NCBI GenBank assembly: GCA_964036315.1
Contig: OZ038479.1
Location: 56,919,246-56,983,245 of the forward strand
Origin: Acanthosepion esculentum
Taxonomy: Eukaryota; Mollusca; Cephalopoda; Sepiida; Sepiidae
DNA: 64,000 nucleotides
Direction: 5' to 3'
The first letter of the stretch is position 1; every line of letters begins with the position of its first letter. The notes below the pieces were generated by a model, which did not search any database, was not told the origin of the DNA, and saw only the letters and a program-made list of their open reading frames with translations. Positions 46,276-56,796 of the stretch are shown one piece after another. Both the position numbers and the translations under genes were made by a program.

Positions 46276-46780
46276 AGGGTTGTTGAAAAAGTTCTAAGCC
46301 TCACCCAGAAGGAGTTGGAGAAACAAGAGTGTTTTTCGCTGTTTTTCAATATAGTCCTCCTTGACATCAACACACTTAGTCCAATGATGCTTAAGCATTG
46401 CAATCCCATCACAGAAGAAGGTGGCATCCTGGTTCTCCAAAAACTCATTCACAGCCCTATACGATCTCATCATTGTCTCCAAAATGATATCCACACAGGT
46501 GGGATTTGAGTTTATGAAATAAGAAGCAATCAGATAGGGACTAGTGAGTGAGGAGGATGGGGGTAACAATTCAATGCCACAGTCGGCTGCTACAGCTAGT
46601 GCAACCTGAGCAGTGTGAACAGGTGCATCATCCTGGAGCACACACCTAATCACAGCTTTCTCTCTCTGCATTTGAACTTGATTGCTTCCTTCAGTTATCT
46701 TAATTCTGATGCATAGTACTATCCATTAATAGTTTCCCTTTTCCAGGTAGTCTATCTTGATTACGCCTTCAAAATAAACA
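46276..46780 (-). pseudogene. Mariner transposase, C-terminal half
   Basis: The minus strand begins with DYLEKGK near 46750, then, after a damaged stretch, VLQDDAPVHTAQVALAV (the second catalytic Asp block), LLPPSSSLTSPYLIASYF (expected HPPYSPDLAPSDYFLF, so the third catalytic Asp is lost) and RAVNEFLENQDATFFCDGIA, ending GDYIEK-like. AGGGTTGTTGAAAAAGTTCT at 46277 is probably the terminal inverted repeat. The N-terminal half is missing; the copy is cut where the Penelope remnant begins. Confidence 0.85.
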
Positions 46781-47170
46781 CAGACACCTATTTCAAGTAA
46801 GATCCCTCATAGAGGAGAACATGACTAAGGACTGTGTGTACACCATCCCATGCAGCTGCGGTAAGAAATATAAAGGAGAAACAGCCGGCCCCTTTAAAAT
46901 AAGACTGCAAGAACACCATGAAGCCATAACATGAGGAGAGATAGAAAAATCAGGCCGATATATGGAGGGAATGGGACGATCATTGAACAAAGTACCCCAG
47001 TGGACTAAATAAAGGGTTCAGTTCAAAATTTCAGTAACCTGAAGAAGGCCGGAGCGTACACTGACCGAAACATCGTGAATATGGCAACAAATGCGAGGAC
47101 AACAATCCGAACAATGTTAAGTAGTGTAAATAATTACAATAGCTCATCTCAGAAATACAGACAGATATTG
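46781..47170 (+). pseudogene. Penelope-like element 3' end with GIY-YIG domain
   Basis: The plus strand reads SLIEENMTKDCVYTIPCSCG, KKYKGETAGPFKIRLQEH, then a stop inside the EAIT*GEIEKSG block: the GIY-YIG nuclease core of Penelope-like elements (VYTIPC for GIY, YKG for YIG, Arg in the IRL motif). After about 60 codons it runs directly into the sequence that forms the right arm of the palindromic elements (CCCCAGTGGACTAAATAAAG through TCATCTCAGAAATACAGACA). Internal deletion and stops make it inactive. Confidence 0.85.
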
Positions 47171-47760
47171 ATGTTTTAAATCGCTTACTAATTTTTTAAA
47201 AAAATATAGAAAACCTACCAACAGATTAAATAAGCAATCCAATAAAGATTTTAAAAGAGTAAAACAAGAAAAAGAAATAAATACACATACAAGACTAGTT
47301 AGTCTGAATGACAAACAAAGAAAAATGTAAAAAGGAATATGATAAAAGCAGCCGGAGTCCTGAACATAGAAAGAAGACCATTTGTCTAAATGTGTAAGAG
47401 GAAGGTAGCAAACAAATACTTTGCTTACATCAATAAAGTTTGCTCTGATACATTTAGGAACAGTGTATGCAGTGAACATGTGGTGAAAAGGATATTAAAG
47501 AAATACAAATGTAAAATAAATGCAGAGAAGATGGCTAAATTAAACAAATGTTCAAGTAATAATAATAATAATTTCCAAAGCAGAGAGAAAAGATTTTAAA
47601 GGTTACCTATTGATGAGGCTATCGTTGGGGTAAGGTTTAGGAGATTGAAAAGAAAATAAGATAAAATGCACCGTGATTTCTTTTTCCTTTTGTTTTCATT
47701 AGGGTTTACTTAAGCAAACTGAAGCCATCTGAGCCACAAGCTGTTTATTTAGCAATGTTT
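47171..47760. other. Spacer
   Basis: AT-rich; the small open frames on both strands show no motif. Confidence 0.5.
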
Positions 47761-48690
47761 GAAGAAGAAAAAAAACAGTCATAATGGAAGAAAGAAAAGA
47801 TTCTGCAACAGTGGAGTGACCACATTGGAGAACTCTTCCATGGTAACAGATAGAAACGGGTAATATGCTTTTTTATGCCCCACGCTAAATATCTAATAAA
47901 AAATTTCTCAAATAGTTATATTTATGTTTAAATTTACAAGCTTAATTCGAAAATAACAAAGACATTTTGATAAAATATACCATTTAGAAGTTATCGACAA
48001 TAAAAGTTCGGACTCATCCGTGTCACGGCACCCATTACTGGCGTTGTTTGTATATATTTGCCGCGGAATAGACTTTATTGTCTTGATTATTGCGCACGCA
48101 ATGAGTCTGCAGTTGCGCAGTAATTGAGACAAGTAAGAACCGTAAAAAGTCCGTCAACAAGGTATTCTTCCGCGAAAATCTAATCAACAGCGAATGTATG
48201 CAAACAACGCCAGTAATGGGTGCTGTGCCGTAACGCAAATGGGTGCGAACTTTTATTGTCTATATAACTCCAAAACGGTAGATTTTATAAAAGTTTCGTG
48301 GTTATTTTCGAATTAAGCATGTAAATTTACACCTATTCGGCAAATTTTTATTAGATAATTAGCGCTGGGCTTCAAAAGCAAATTACCCAGTCTGAAGAGA
48401 AAAACAATCATAATGGAACAAAGAAAAGGTGCTTCAATAGTAGAATTGGAGAACCTTACCATGGCAACAGATAGAAATCTACAATATAGACAAGATAAAA
48501 GAAAATGCAGTAAATAAAACATACTCTTTGCCTGGATGTATAAAGTCTGAAGAGAAAAGCAATCATAATGGAACAAAGAAATGATGCTGCAACAATGGCG
48601 TTAACATATTGAAGAACACTTCCATGCTATTTGCCAGGATTTATAAGATCTGAAGAGGAAAAACAATCATGCATAATGGAACAAAGAAAG
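47761..48690. repeat. Diverged 150-bp tandem family interrupted by a MITE
   Basis: Units with CAATCATAATGGAACAAAGA and a GCTGCAACAATGG or similar stretch start near 47760, 48390, 48548 and 48655. Another copy is at 55725-55860. A long-TIR MITE (47858-48388) splits the first unit. Confidence 0.65.
47858..48388. mobile_element. Long-TIR MITE, copy B (531 bp)
   Basis: Starts GGGTAATATGCTTTTT and ends AAAGCAAATTACCC. Collinear with 25068-25607 (CTTAATTCGAAAATAACAAA, AAAGTTCGGACTCAT, CAGTAATGG). It is inserted in the 150-bp repeat family. Confidence 0.85.
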
Positions 48691-48719
48691 TATTTTTTGG
48701 TTTGAATTTCTTGGATGAG

Positions 48720-48885
48720 GAGCTATTATTATTTATATTTATTGTCCTCAGGTTGTTTTTATCATAACGTTTTCTGCTGTTGTACCCTCCAGCCTCCCTC
48801 GGGTGTATATTGTTCTGGGTAACCTACAGAGAATTCCGAACTGAACTCTTTGGGGTAGATTGTTCACTTTCCACTGTTGATATCT
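48720..48885 (-). mobile_element. Penelope-tail arm, isolated, minus strand
   Basis: A diverged left-arm orientation copy: TTATTGTCCTCAGG, then CCTCCAGCCTCCCTCGGGTG and GAACTGAACTCTTTGGGGTA. Confidence 0.6.
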
Positions 48886-49238
48886 AAGGATCTAATTCTT
48901 ATTTTATTTACCATTGTCCAGTTGTTGCTCGCCTGTTTCCACTAACTGCAAGTACACACTGACAACTGAGATAAAGTAACTTCCCCATCAACTACACTGC
49001 GGGATCTTGATCAAAATTCAATGATGGAATATCGTTATTTTTTTTTACACTAACAATATTTATTTTTGGTAAGACTTGGGATAAATTTTCAGTATGTTCA
49101 CGGTTGATATTGTATTTTCTATTTAAAATGAAATAGCACCTGGAATTTTTCTTTTACGTAAGTCTAAAATTTTGTGAACTTAAAATTTAAAAAAACTGGG
49201 GAAACGTTCTTTTTTGTTTTAAATGCGAAGAAAAAAAA
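48886..49238. other. Spacer upstream of module 5
   Basis: No feature is recognised. The promoter of gene 4 should lie here if the module is a first exon. Confidence 0.5.
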
Positions 49239-49517
49239 ACAAGGAACCAAATCTTGTCTAACACCGCTTGACTTCTTTCGCCTTACATAATCAAATTGAA
49301 ATTTTTCTTAAAAATAATTTCACTTTTGTATCGATTTTTTTTTTCCATTTCTTAATTCTTTTGTTTCTGTCATTCGTTTCAAATTCGACATTATTAATAT
49401 GAACTGAAAGAACACTACAAAAATTGGGGAGGTTGACAGAGAAATCCCAACAAAATTATTTGAACAGAAAGAAATCATCCCGTTTTGTTTTTCTCATTGC
49501 ATTTTCCTGTTTGAAAA
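49239..49517 (+). promoter_or_regulatory. Zinc-finger 5' module 5
   Basis: Starts ACAAGGAACCAAATCTTG and ends TTTGAAAA before the donor GTAAGTGG at 49518. It has the two-codon upstream ORF ATGAACTGA near 49399 and the shared TCCCGTTTTGTTTTTCTC stretch. The partner is the 9-finger exon (acceptor 51197-51198), giving the shortest intron of the cluster (about 1.7 kb). Confidence 0.65.
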
Positions 49518-50399
49518 GTAAGTGGAAGAATCGAAATAATTTTGATAAAAACAAATAATAAAAAATCGTTATCTGCCGATATGTCTTTACTCTTTACATT
49601 TGTTTCTGTTAGTTAGTATCATAAAAAAAAAAAATGAAAATAAATTCAGGTGTGATTCAATCTTTCAAAAGAAAAATTATTTTGAATTTGAAATGTGATT
49701 TTTAAACAACTTTAAAAGGAAATTAGATTGTTTTTTTTCTTCATTACTTTTTTCTTTGTTTTGTTTTTTTTTAATATTTTTTTTTACGTTAAATTAATTT
49801 GAACAGGAAAAGTTACATAAAAATTATTTTGGCTTGAAGTTAAGGCGATTTTTCGTAATGGTTTTTAATTTTTTTAGGCAAAATTAAAAAGAACACGTTA
49901 GTTTTTCTTTAACTGTGTATCACGGACCCCCCCCCCCCAAATTAAAAAACGTACACACGAGATCTCGATAAACAGGTCACTATTCTAAAATTTCAACAAA
50001 GTTTTATTCATTCATAATTAATAAGTAGTGAAAATTTCGTTTTTTTTTGTTTTTTTAAATCGGATAATTCCTCTATTTTTGACAAATATTTAAAATAAAT
50101 CCGGAGGTAGCGATTTTTTTGCTTCCATTTATTTCGGTAAAAAAAAAAAAAAATTGTCCATTTTGCAACTAAAATCTTTTTTAATGTCTTGTCGAAAAAG
50201 TGATCAACAAAACTGCAAAATGAGTTTTTATAATTTTCTTTACGACAAACATAATTTACATATTGGAAAGAAATAACAACAACACTTAATTAATGCTGAT
50301 TTAAAGGTTACAAATCAAAAATGTTCTTTAATTGGGGAAAAAAAAAATCAGCAAATGGCTGACAAAAAACTCAATATTTCCCAAAAATACGCTAAAAAA
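49518..50399. other. Start of intron, gene 4
   Basis: AT-rich with a C-run near 49927-49938; no feature is recognised. Confidence 0.5.
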
Positions 50400-50905
50400 G
50401 AGCATATATTTCTGAGATGAGGTATTGTAACTATTTACATTGTTTGGATTGTTGTCCTCATCTTTATTGCTTTATTCACAATGTTCTGGATATTGTACAC
50501 TCTGGCCTTCTTCAGGTGATATTTCTTGGAATTTTGAACTGAATCCTTTATTTAGTCCATGGGGATAGATTTATGCATTCCAAAAATTTGCTCATGAATG
50601 TCCCCAAGGACACATGGCCCAGTGTATAAAAGCATTGGTTGACTAACCCCAAAAGTGACTTAACCATAAGAGTTCAATCCCTAGCTGCTGAGATAACAAA
50701 AACTTGGAGAGTTATCAAGAGGAATTAACTAAATTAACTGAGGTATCCAAAAGCACGGCCTGTAGAATTAGGACAATCTATCTCCATGGACGAAATAAAG
50801 GCTTTGGTTTGAAATTCCAATAAATATCACCTGTAGTAGGCTGGAGCATATGGTGGCTAAAATATTGTGAATATGGCAATGTAATAAACAGTGTAAATAT
50901 CTTCA
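50400..50905 (+). mobile_element. Palindromic tRNA-core element, second full copy
   Basis: The left arm (50404-50580: CTGAGATGAGGTATTGTAAC, GGCCTTCTTCAGGTGATA) and right arm (about 50755-50900) are complementary but more diverged than in the copy at 1-500. The loop again carries GGACACATGGCCCAGTG (A-box region) and GAGTTCAATCCCTAG (B box). It lies in the intron of gene 4. Confidence 0.75.
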
Positions 50906-50999
50906 AATGTATTGATAACCAAAGAAATAAAAAAAATGTTAGACATGAAAAATATTACCTTCCTTTTCATGTCTTTTATACATTTTTATAAAACTTTGG

Positions 51000-51544
51000 T
51001 GGTTAAGCAACCTTATTTCAAAGACAATTGGCTATCTGCAATGTATTTGATCGTGACTAATTCCTGCATTTTTGTGTCCTTGTGCCAGACTAAATTAGAC
51101 TTAGTATGTAACTACATGTCCCTTTTAAAGTATAAACTGATTTCATATATTATTCACTGTCTTTTGTTAACATATATTTTATTACTTTTTCTTCACAGAT
51201 GTTTTGGCTGAATAGAAAATAATGATATTGACAAAAACTGTTATTATTGCAAATTTCAATGAAAGAAAACAAGACTCTTGATTTAAAATAACAAACTGAC
51301 AAATATATTCTGCAATATTCATGCAATCGTTGTGTATTTTCATTGGTGAAATGAATATTAACTGGTAAAAAACATTTTCTTTGAAATGTGTGGTTTGTCT
51401 TTCCACTAAACACCATGTTACATATAGGTAAACCTGAGAGCCTTACGAAGGTTGAAAATATCTTTAGAGAAGTCAAATTTTATTTAACGTAACTTTGTGA
51501 AATACATGCCTCTTCAATTCTGGAAATGCCCTTTTAAATGAAAA
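51000..51544 (+). promoter_or_regulatory. Conserved intron end, acceptor and leader, gene 4
   Basis: Has the shared segments CCTTGTGCCAGACTAAATTA, GATTTCATATATTATTCACT and a pyrimidine tract with TTCACAG ending at 51198. The leader begins ATGTTTTGGCTGAATAG, so the frame open in gene 3 has an early stop here, and relic text (IIANFNERKQDS) follows. A TGA lies two codons before the finger start. Confidence 0.7.
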
Positions 51545-52426
51545 ATGGGGACACACACTGAACAGAAACCATTTCCTTGTGAAGTTTGTGGATCAGCATT
51601 TTCATGGAAAACAAGTTTGGTGCGGCATATGCGAACACACACTGGAGAGAAACCATATTCTTGTGATGTTTGCAGATCTGCATTTTCACAGAAGTCTCAT
51701 TTAGTAGACCATATACGAATACACAGTGGAGACAACCCATATTCTTGTGAAGTTTGTGGATCTACATTTTCACAAAAGTCAAGTATGTTGCGTCATATGC
51801 GTACACACACTGGAGAGAAACCATATTCTTGTGATGTTTGCAGATCTTCATTTTCACATAAGTCAACATTGGTGAGCCACATGCAAACGCACACTGGAGA
51901 TAAACCATACCCTTGTGAAGTTTGTGGATTTGCTTTTTCATTGAAGTCACATTTGGTTAGCCATATGCGTATTCACACTGGAGAAAAACCCTATTCTTGT
52001 GAAGTTTGTGGATCTTCATTTTCACAGAAGTCACATTTGGTGAGCCATATGCAAACACACACTGGTGAGAAGCCATATGCTTGTGAAGTTTGTGGATTTG
52101 CTTTTTCATTGAAGTCACATTTGGTGCGTCATATGCGAACACATACTGGTGAGAAACCATATGCTTGTGAACTTTGTGAATCTGCATTTTCACAGAAGTC
52201 ACATTTGTTCAGGCACATGCAGATACACACTGGAGAGAAACCTTATTCTTGTGAAATCTGTGAATCTGCTTTTTCACGGAAGTCAAGGTTAATGTCCCAT
52301 ATGCAAACGCATACTGGTGAGAAACCATATTATTGTAAAATCAGTAATACATCATCTTCTTCATGTTTGAAAACGCATGTACAAGTACAGCGGGAACTTG
52401 AAAAGGCATATGTAAGCACACACTGA
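51545..52426 (+). CDS. C2H2 zinc-finger protein, 9 fingers (gene 4)
   Basis: Putative nuclear DNA-binding protein of 293 residues. MGTHTEQKP is a linker remnant; nine complete fingers follow, then a damaged tenth (CKISNTSSSSCLKTHVQVQ, which has lost the second zinc Cys spacing) and a unique tail to THstop. Helix positions -1/3/6 are W/S/R, Q/H/D, Q/S/R, H/T/S, L/H/S, Q/H/S, L/H/R, Q/H/R and R/R/S. Fingers 5-6 and 7-8 look like a two-finger duplication (GFAFSLKSHLV then SFSQKSHL). The start is the first ATG, with TGA two codons upstream. No effector domain is visible. It is probably spliced to module 5. Confidence 0.9.
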   Translation: MGTHTEQKPFPCEVCGSAFSWKTSLVRHMRTHTGEKPYSCDVCRSAFSQKSHLVDHIRIHSGDNPYSCEVCGSTFSQKSSMLRHMRTHTGEKPYSCDVCRSSFSHKSTLVSHMQTHTGDKPYPCEVCGFAFSLKSHLVSHMRIHTGEKPYSCEVCGSSFSQKSHLVSHMQTHTGEKPYACEVCGFAFSLKSHLVRHMRTHTGEKPYACELCESAFSQKSHLFRHMQIHTGEKPYSCEICESAFSRKSRLMSHMQTHTGEKPYYCKISNTSSSSCLKTHVQVQRELEKAYVSTH

Positions 52427-52760
52427 TTATAAAGCTTAGTCATGTGATTTAATATTATTTTCTAATGTCTCATTTAAGAATAAACACAAAATTCAAATCA
52501 TTTTTGTGTCAGGTTTGTTGATCAACATTTTCACTCAGTAGAAGTGTAGAAATTATCTGTAAAATTGCATCTGAGATGTTATAACTTGCATGTTAAGTTA
52601 AATTTACATTGAAAACATAGACAAAAAGAGAAAATGTACATAAATTTCATGCAGATCAGTCAAAAACTTATTTGTAAAAATGCAATCAAAAAGCCAATCA
52701 AATGAAAATTTTGGGATGTATTTTGCATACATGAAATAAAATCATCTATATTTTCAAGAA
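52427..52760 (+). other. 3' UTR of gene 4
   Basis: Resembles the 3' UTR of genes 2 and 3 (GTCATGTGATTTAATATTAT, AAGAATAAACAC). The poly(A) signal AATAAA at 52735-52740 is followed by AAGAATCAGATAAATATGTA, as after gene 2. Confidence 0.65.
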
Positions 52761-52794
52761 TCAGATAAATATGTATTTTGATTTCTAGACAGGC

Positions 52795-53125
52795 AATGAA
52801 AAAACACGTCCATTCACTAGAACATCCAGCACTCTTTAATTTCCTTTATGAATTTAAGCACTGTTGTAGATTGGCAGCAAGGTCCCATCAATTTATAATT
52901 GAAATGGTGAGATATAAATATAAGTTCTCAGCTAGTAGTTTTTTTCTCTTGCACTTCTCGATTATAGAACCTCTTCCAGCTTTTTCCTTTCAAGTCAACT
53001 TTGATCTTCAAAAGTCATTATCTTCTATCTTCTTAATTCCTGTTCTTATGTTGTCTCTTCTCTTTAATAACATTTTCTTTCTTCATATTATCCCATACTC
53101 AGCAACCCCTTACAACTTTATTGTC
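52795..53125 (+). pseudogene. Non-LTR retrotransposon C-terminal fragment, plus strand
   Basis: The frame includes EHPALFNFLYEFKHC, RLAARSHQFIIEMVRYKYKF and FQVNFDLQKSLSS, the C-terminal region of the same element type as 3590-4190. The frame then runs into a TA tract, which inflates the open reading frame. Confidence 0.7.
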
Positions 53126-53151
53126 TTATTTGGGAGTGAAATGATTAAAAA

Positions 53152-53158
<7 letters not shown>

Positions 53159-53237
<79 letters not shown>
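53159..53237. repeat. (TA)n microsatellite, left flank of a palindrome
   Basis: A TA tract of about 80 bp with one AAT interruption, preceded by an A-run. Confidence 0.9.
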
Positions 53238-53239
<2 letters not shown>

Positions 53240-53446
53240 ATCATTTATTTGAATATTATAACATAAATATGTTATAAAATCACTACAAAAATAGCCATTT
53301 TGTTTCAACACTTCTGGTGTCTTATCAAGTGATGATGTAGGTTCTACATCATCACTTGATAAAACACCAGAAGTGTTGAAACAAAATGGCTATTTTTGTA
53401 GTGATTTTATAACATATTTATGTTATAATATTCAAATAAATGATTA
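53238..53446. repeat. Near-perfect 209-bp palindrome
   Basis: Arms 53238-53340 and 53344-53446 (103 bp each) are reverse complements with one mismatch found by eye; the central spacer is GTT. It contains AACACTTCTGGTGT and TATCAAGTGATGATGTAG. No coding content. TA tracts lie immediately to the left and about 100 bp to the right. Confidence 0.9.
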
Positions 53447-53536
53447 TTTCTGCTCTACTCTGTATTGAGCACTCTTTAAAGAATAATAATTGTTGGTTAT
53501 TGGAATCTACTCTGTATATACCAATCCCACACTTGT

Positions 53537-53546
<10 letters not shown>

Positions 53547-53595
<49 letters not shown>

Positions 53596-53618
53596 TATAT
53601 ACATATATATATATATAT
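53547..53618. repeat. (TA)n / (ATAC) microsatellite
   Basis: A TA tract with CATACATACAT at the left side and two ATACAT interruptions. Confidence 0.9.
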
Positions 53619-53898
53619 TTTTTTTTTCACCCCAAAACAATTTGAATAATGAGAAAAGGAAAGTGACAGTCTATGGGTGGCATTTTTAAATAGGATCGGT
53701 CATAACCATCTTTGTTCCTCACCTGTTGAGATGCTCTTCTGCATCGAAACAAAAATGCATCTTTGTCATGAGTAATTGTTTCTCTCTGTATGTAAAAATT
53801 TTATAATAACTACTGCTGGTATTGAGCTCTCTTTTGAATTAATGCTGTGAATTTATATTCTTTTCATTCTTATTACATGTGGCTATATATATTTTGAT

Positions 53899-53961
<63 letters not shown>

Positions 53962-53990
53962 ATCTAAACATTCTCCATTTCAAGATCTTT
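53619..53990. other. Spacer with a third (TA)n tract
   Basis: A TA tract lies at about 53899-53959; nothing else is recognised. Confidence 0.6.
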
Positions 53991-53999
53991 AGCAATGTT

Positions 54000-54130
54000 T
54001 GTTATAATTAGCTTCAAATTAGACCTCTTTCTGATTCACTCCACTTCAAAAGCTGCCACCTAGATGTGAATTCTATGAAATTAAAATAAAATGGTTGCTC
54101 TCTGTATAGAGGCTCTGAGCATCACATCCA
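54000..54130 (+). repeat. Fragment of the 626-bp repeat family
   Basis: CTTTCTGATTCACTCCACTT, CCACCTAGATGTGAATT and GGCTCTGAGCATCACATCC correspond in order to 27320-27420 and 27945-28045. Confidence 0.65.
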
Positions 54131-54536
54131 GCTTTCAAAACAAAAGACAAAATTTAAACATCAAAGCCAATTCTGAACATTAGCACTAAAGCAAAGTTGT
54201 GCTGAGTCGTGTAACAACTCTGACAGCTTGGTGACTCAGTTCTGAAGCAGTTCACAGTGGCCTCCCAATCAGTTAACCTGACACATGCTTCAATACTTCC
54301 TATCTTTGAGATCAGACTCCTTTGCCCACAAACATCGCCTACAAGAGATGTTCTACCTTGATTCATTTTACTGGTAATAAAGATAGGTTTATTTTAGCAT
54401 ATGTTGTCTTCTTTTCTTACTGCTTCACCAGCAATACACATTTTTATTTTTGTTTATTATTCTTGTAACTATATACAGTATATGTCAATCCAGAATTTTA
54501 CAGCTAGACCATGAGCCTCTTCTATATATGGTGTAA
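54131..54536. other. Spacer
   Basis: No gene is recognised; the minus-strand frame at 54154-54366 has no motif. Confidence 0.5.
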
Positions 54537-54960
54537 TAAAGGCTGTATAATTGTTGATTTTAATCTGATTGAATAATCATTTTTTATCTTATTTTCAAAA
54601 GTATTATACATTTTGAACATGTTCAGTCTTTGACCTACGTTTTAGCATTTTGAAAATGTAGCTTTTGTTTATTACACTGTTGTATGTGGTGCCCATTTGT
54701 AGGCTTTATATAGTGTAGCCACAAATTGAAAATTACTTGCTAATTTAATTTTCTATATTGTTTACTATTAAGCAATGATATGCTATAATGAAGGCTGTAC
54801 AATTGTTAATTTTAGTCAGATCGAATTAAGCAATAGTGACTTTTTAATCTTATTTTCAAGTTTTATGCATTTGGAACATTTTTAATGTTCCAGTGTATTG
54901 TAACATTTTTTATGTTGTGTACATGTGTAAACTTTACATATTGTAGTGAATATATTGTTG
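54537..54960. repeat. Tandem duplication of about 245 bp, diverged
   Basis: AAAGGCTGTATAATTGTTGA at 54538 recurs as GAAGGCTGTACAATTGTTAA at 54791. The following TTTTATCTTATTTTCAA and GTAACATTTTTTATGTTG-like parts align, and a third partial piece lies near 55350-55430. Confidence 0.6.
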
Positions 54961-55438
54961 CCTATCTTATGTCAGCTGCATTAGTAAATATTTAAACATT
55001 TTTCTTATTTTCATAAGTAGGTTTCCCAAACACCTGTAGTTTGCAATGCAAACATGTGTCAAAGTAGTGAAATCTCATTTCCTCCTGCTGATATCTTGTT
55101 TATTTTATAGGCTATTTTGATCAAATTAATATGTTTACAAAATTGTATCTTTTCTCTTTGTAAAGATACAGTTCTTTTTCACATGTAATGATTAGTTTTT
55201 ATTCCATATCCCTTTAAATTATGTCACGGTTTCAAAGCTGACAATTTCATATTATTGTTTTTCAAACTTGTTAGACTCAGAGCTATGTCTCTCTAAGTCC
55301 ACATATCAAAATAGCATCACCTTAAAGAAAAAAGGATTCTTATCAGTTTATTTCAATGTATTGTAACATTTTTAAAATGTAGCTTTTGTTTCTTACACTG
55401 ATTTTTATGTTGTCTACAACAGCAAAATTAACACATTA
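54961..55438. other. Spacer
   Basis: No gene is recognised. Confidence 0.5.
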
Positions 55439-55700
55439 GGCATGGTGGAGTAATGGATAGTGGCTAAGATTGAAGAATCGGAGAGCTGAGTTCAAATTCC
55501 AGTTGAATCCATTACATTCACTTACATGCTGATACTCTTGGGAAAGGTATGAATCCTCTTCTCCCCCGCCCCAGCTATGAGTAAATAGCAGGACAGACCG
55601 GGTTCTATAGCCTTGGATGGCAACTGGTCTACCACAGAAAGAAATGGCAACCTACTTTGGGAAAGCCTAAGTGTGTATCATGCATGGCACATAACTGACT
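55439..55700 (+). mobile_element. tRNA-derived SINE (family S1), full-length copy
   Basis: Has both boxes: GGCATGGTGGAGTAATGG (A-box region) and GAGTTCAAATTCCAG (B box), then the CATTACATTCACTTACATGC, TAAATAGCAGGACAGACC and GGCAACTGGTCTACCACAG body. The tail GATAGAAAGAAAAAG is short and A-rich. Confidence 0.85.
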
Positions 55701-55724
55701 GATAGAAAGAAAAAGAAAACCTGC

Positions 55725-55860
55725 TCTTTGCCAGGGTTTATAAATTCTGAAGAAAAAAACAATCATAATGGAATAAAGAAACTGTGCTGCAACAGTGGAA
55801 TTAACATATATGAGAATTTGTCCATGTTAAAAGATAGAAACCTATAAGAAATAAAAGCAT
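55725..55860. repeat. 150-bp repeat family, further copy
   Basis: GCCAGGGTTTATAAATTCTG, CAATCATAATGGAATAAAG and GTGCTGCAACAGTGG match 48390-48690. Confidence 0.7.
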
Positions 55861-56796
55861 TGCAGGCATTAAAATTTGAAGTATCAAGAGAATTATTCAA
55901 CATGAAGAGAAGCAAAACAGTCTGAAAAGTTGAGATTGTTTGAACCACATGAGATGATTTGGAAATTAATACGTCATTGAAATAAAAACAAAATGTACAT
56001 GAGCAATATAATTTCTGTCGATTAGTTTTTATAATATTGTTCAAACGGTGCATTGGTTAGGCTAACAACATCAGTTTTGTTAGATGATAGGTGTCAGTGT
56101 TATTCATAGCTTATTGCAAAAGCAAAAACACTGCCCTAGACTCCATCTCTTCCATCTGATCATCAGCCTGACAACAATATACTTTTCTTTTGGTGGTGGG
56201 AGAAATTTTTAAATCCTTTTACTTAGGCAATATCTTCTCAGGGGTTGTGAAGTTGACTACATGATTATCTGTATACCTCTTAACTGATTTCTGATTAGAG
56301 CTACCCTATGAAGCTCTTTGCATATCTGTCCGTGCTGACCTCCCTTCTAAGTCTGCAGAAAACTACCTCATCTTGTCAGCACATGTTATGGTGGATGCGT
56401 AGATCTCTATTGATGAGGAGCAGGTTTTTAGTCAGGAGTTGACTAAAATGTCAGTTTGCATATGTGCATGACTTTGAAAATGTAGTCATTTGCTCATATA
56501 CCTAATTTCAACATTATATATAATGAAGGCAGAACTGAGAGCCATATTAAAAATAATATTTCATTATGGAATTGTAGTCAAGATCCCACATGGCAAGGGG
56601 CAGATATGATTTATTCACACCAATAACTTGTATCTACAGAAGGGATATATTACTCCACAGATTGTACTGGAGACATCCAAATAGCTTGCAGGTAAAATGA
56701 CTGAGATGATGGAGTACACTAAAATAGAAATATGTGATTGAGGATACATTTTTCATTCATATGTATTTAATTTGTTCAGATAAATCATTGTAACAG
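55861..56796. other. Spacer left of the satellite
   Basis: Includes a GC-richer stretch at 56090-56470. No recognisable gene; the minus-strand frame 55763-56053 has no motif. Confidence 0.5.
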
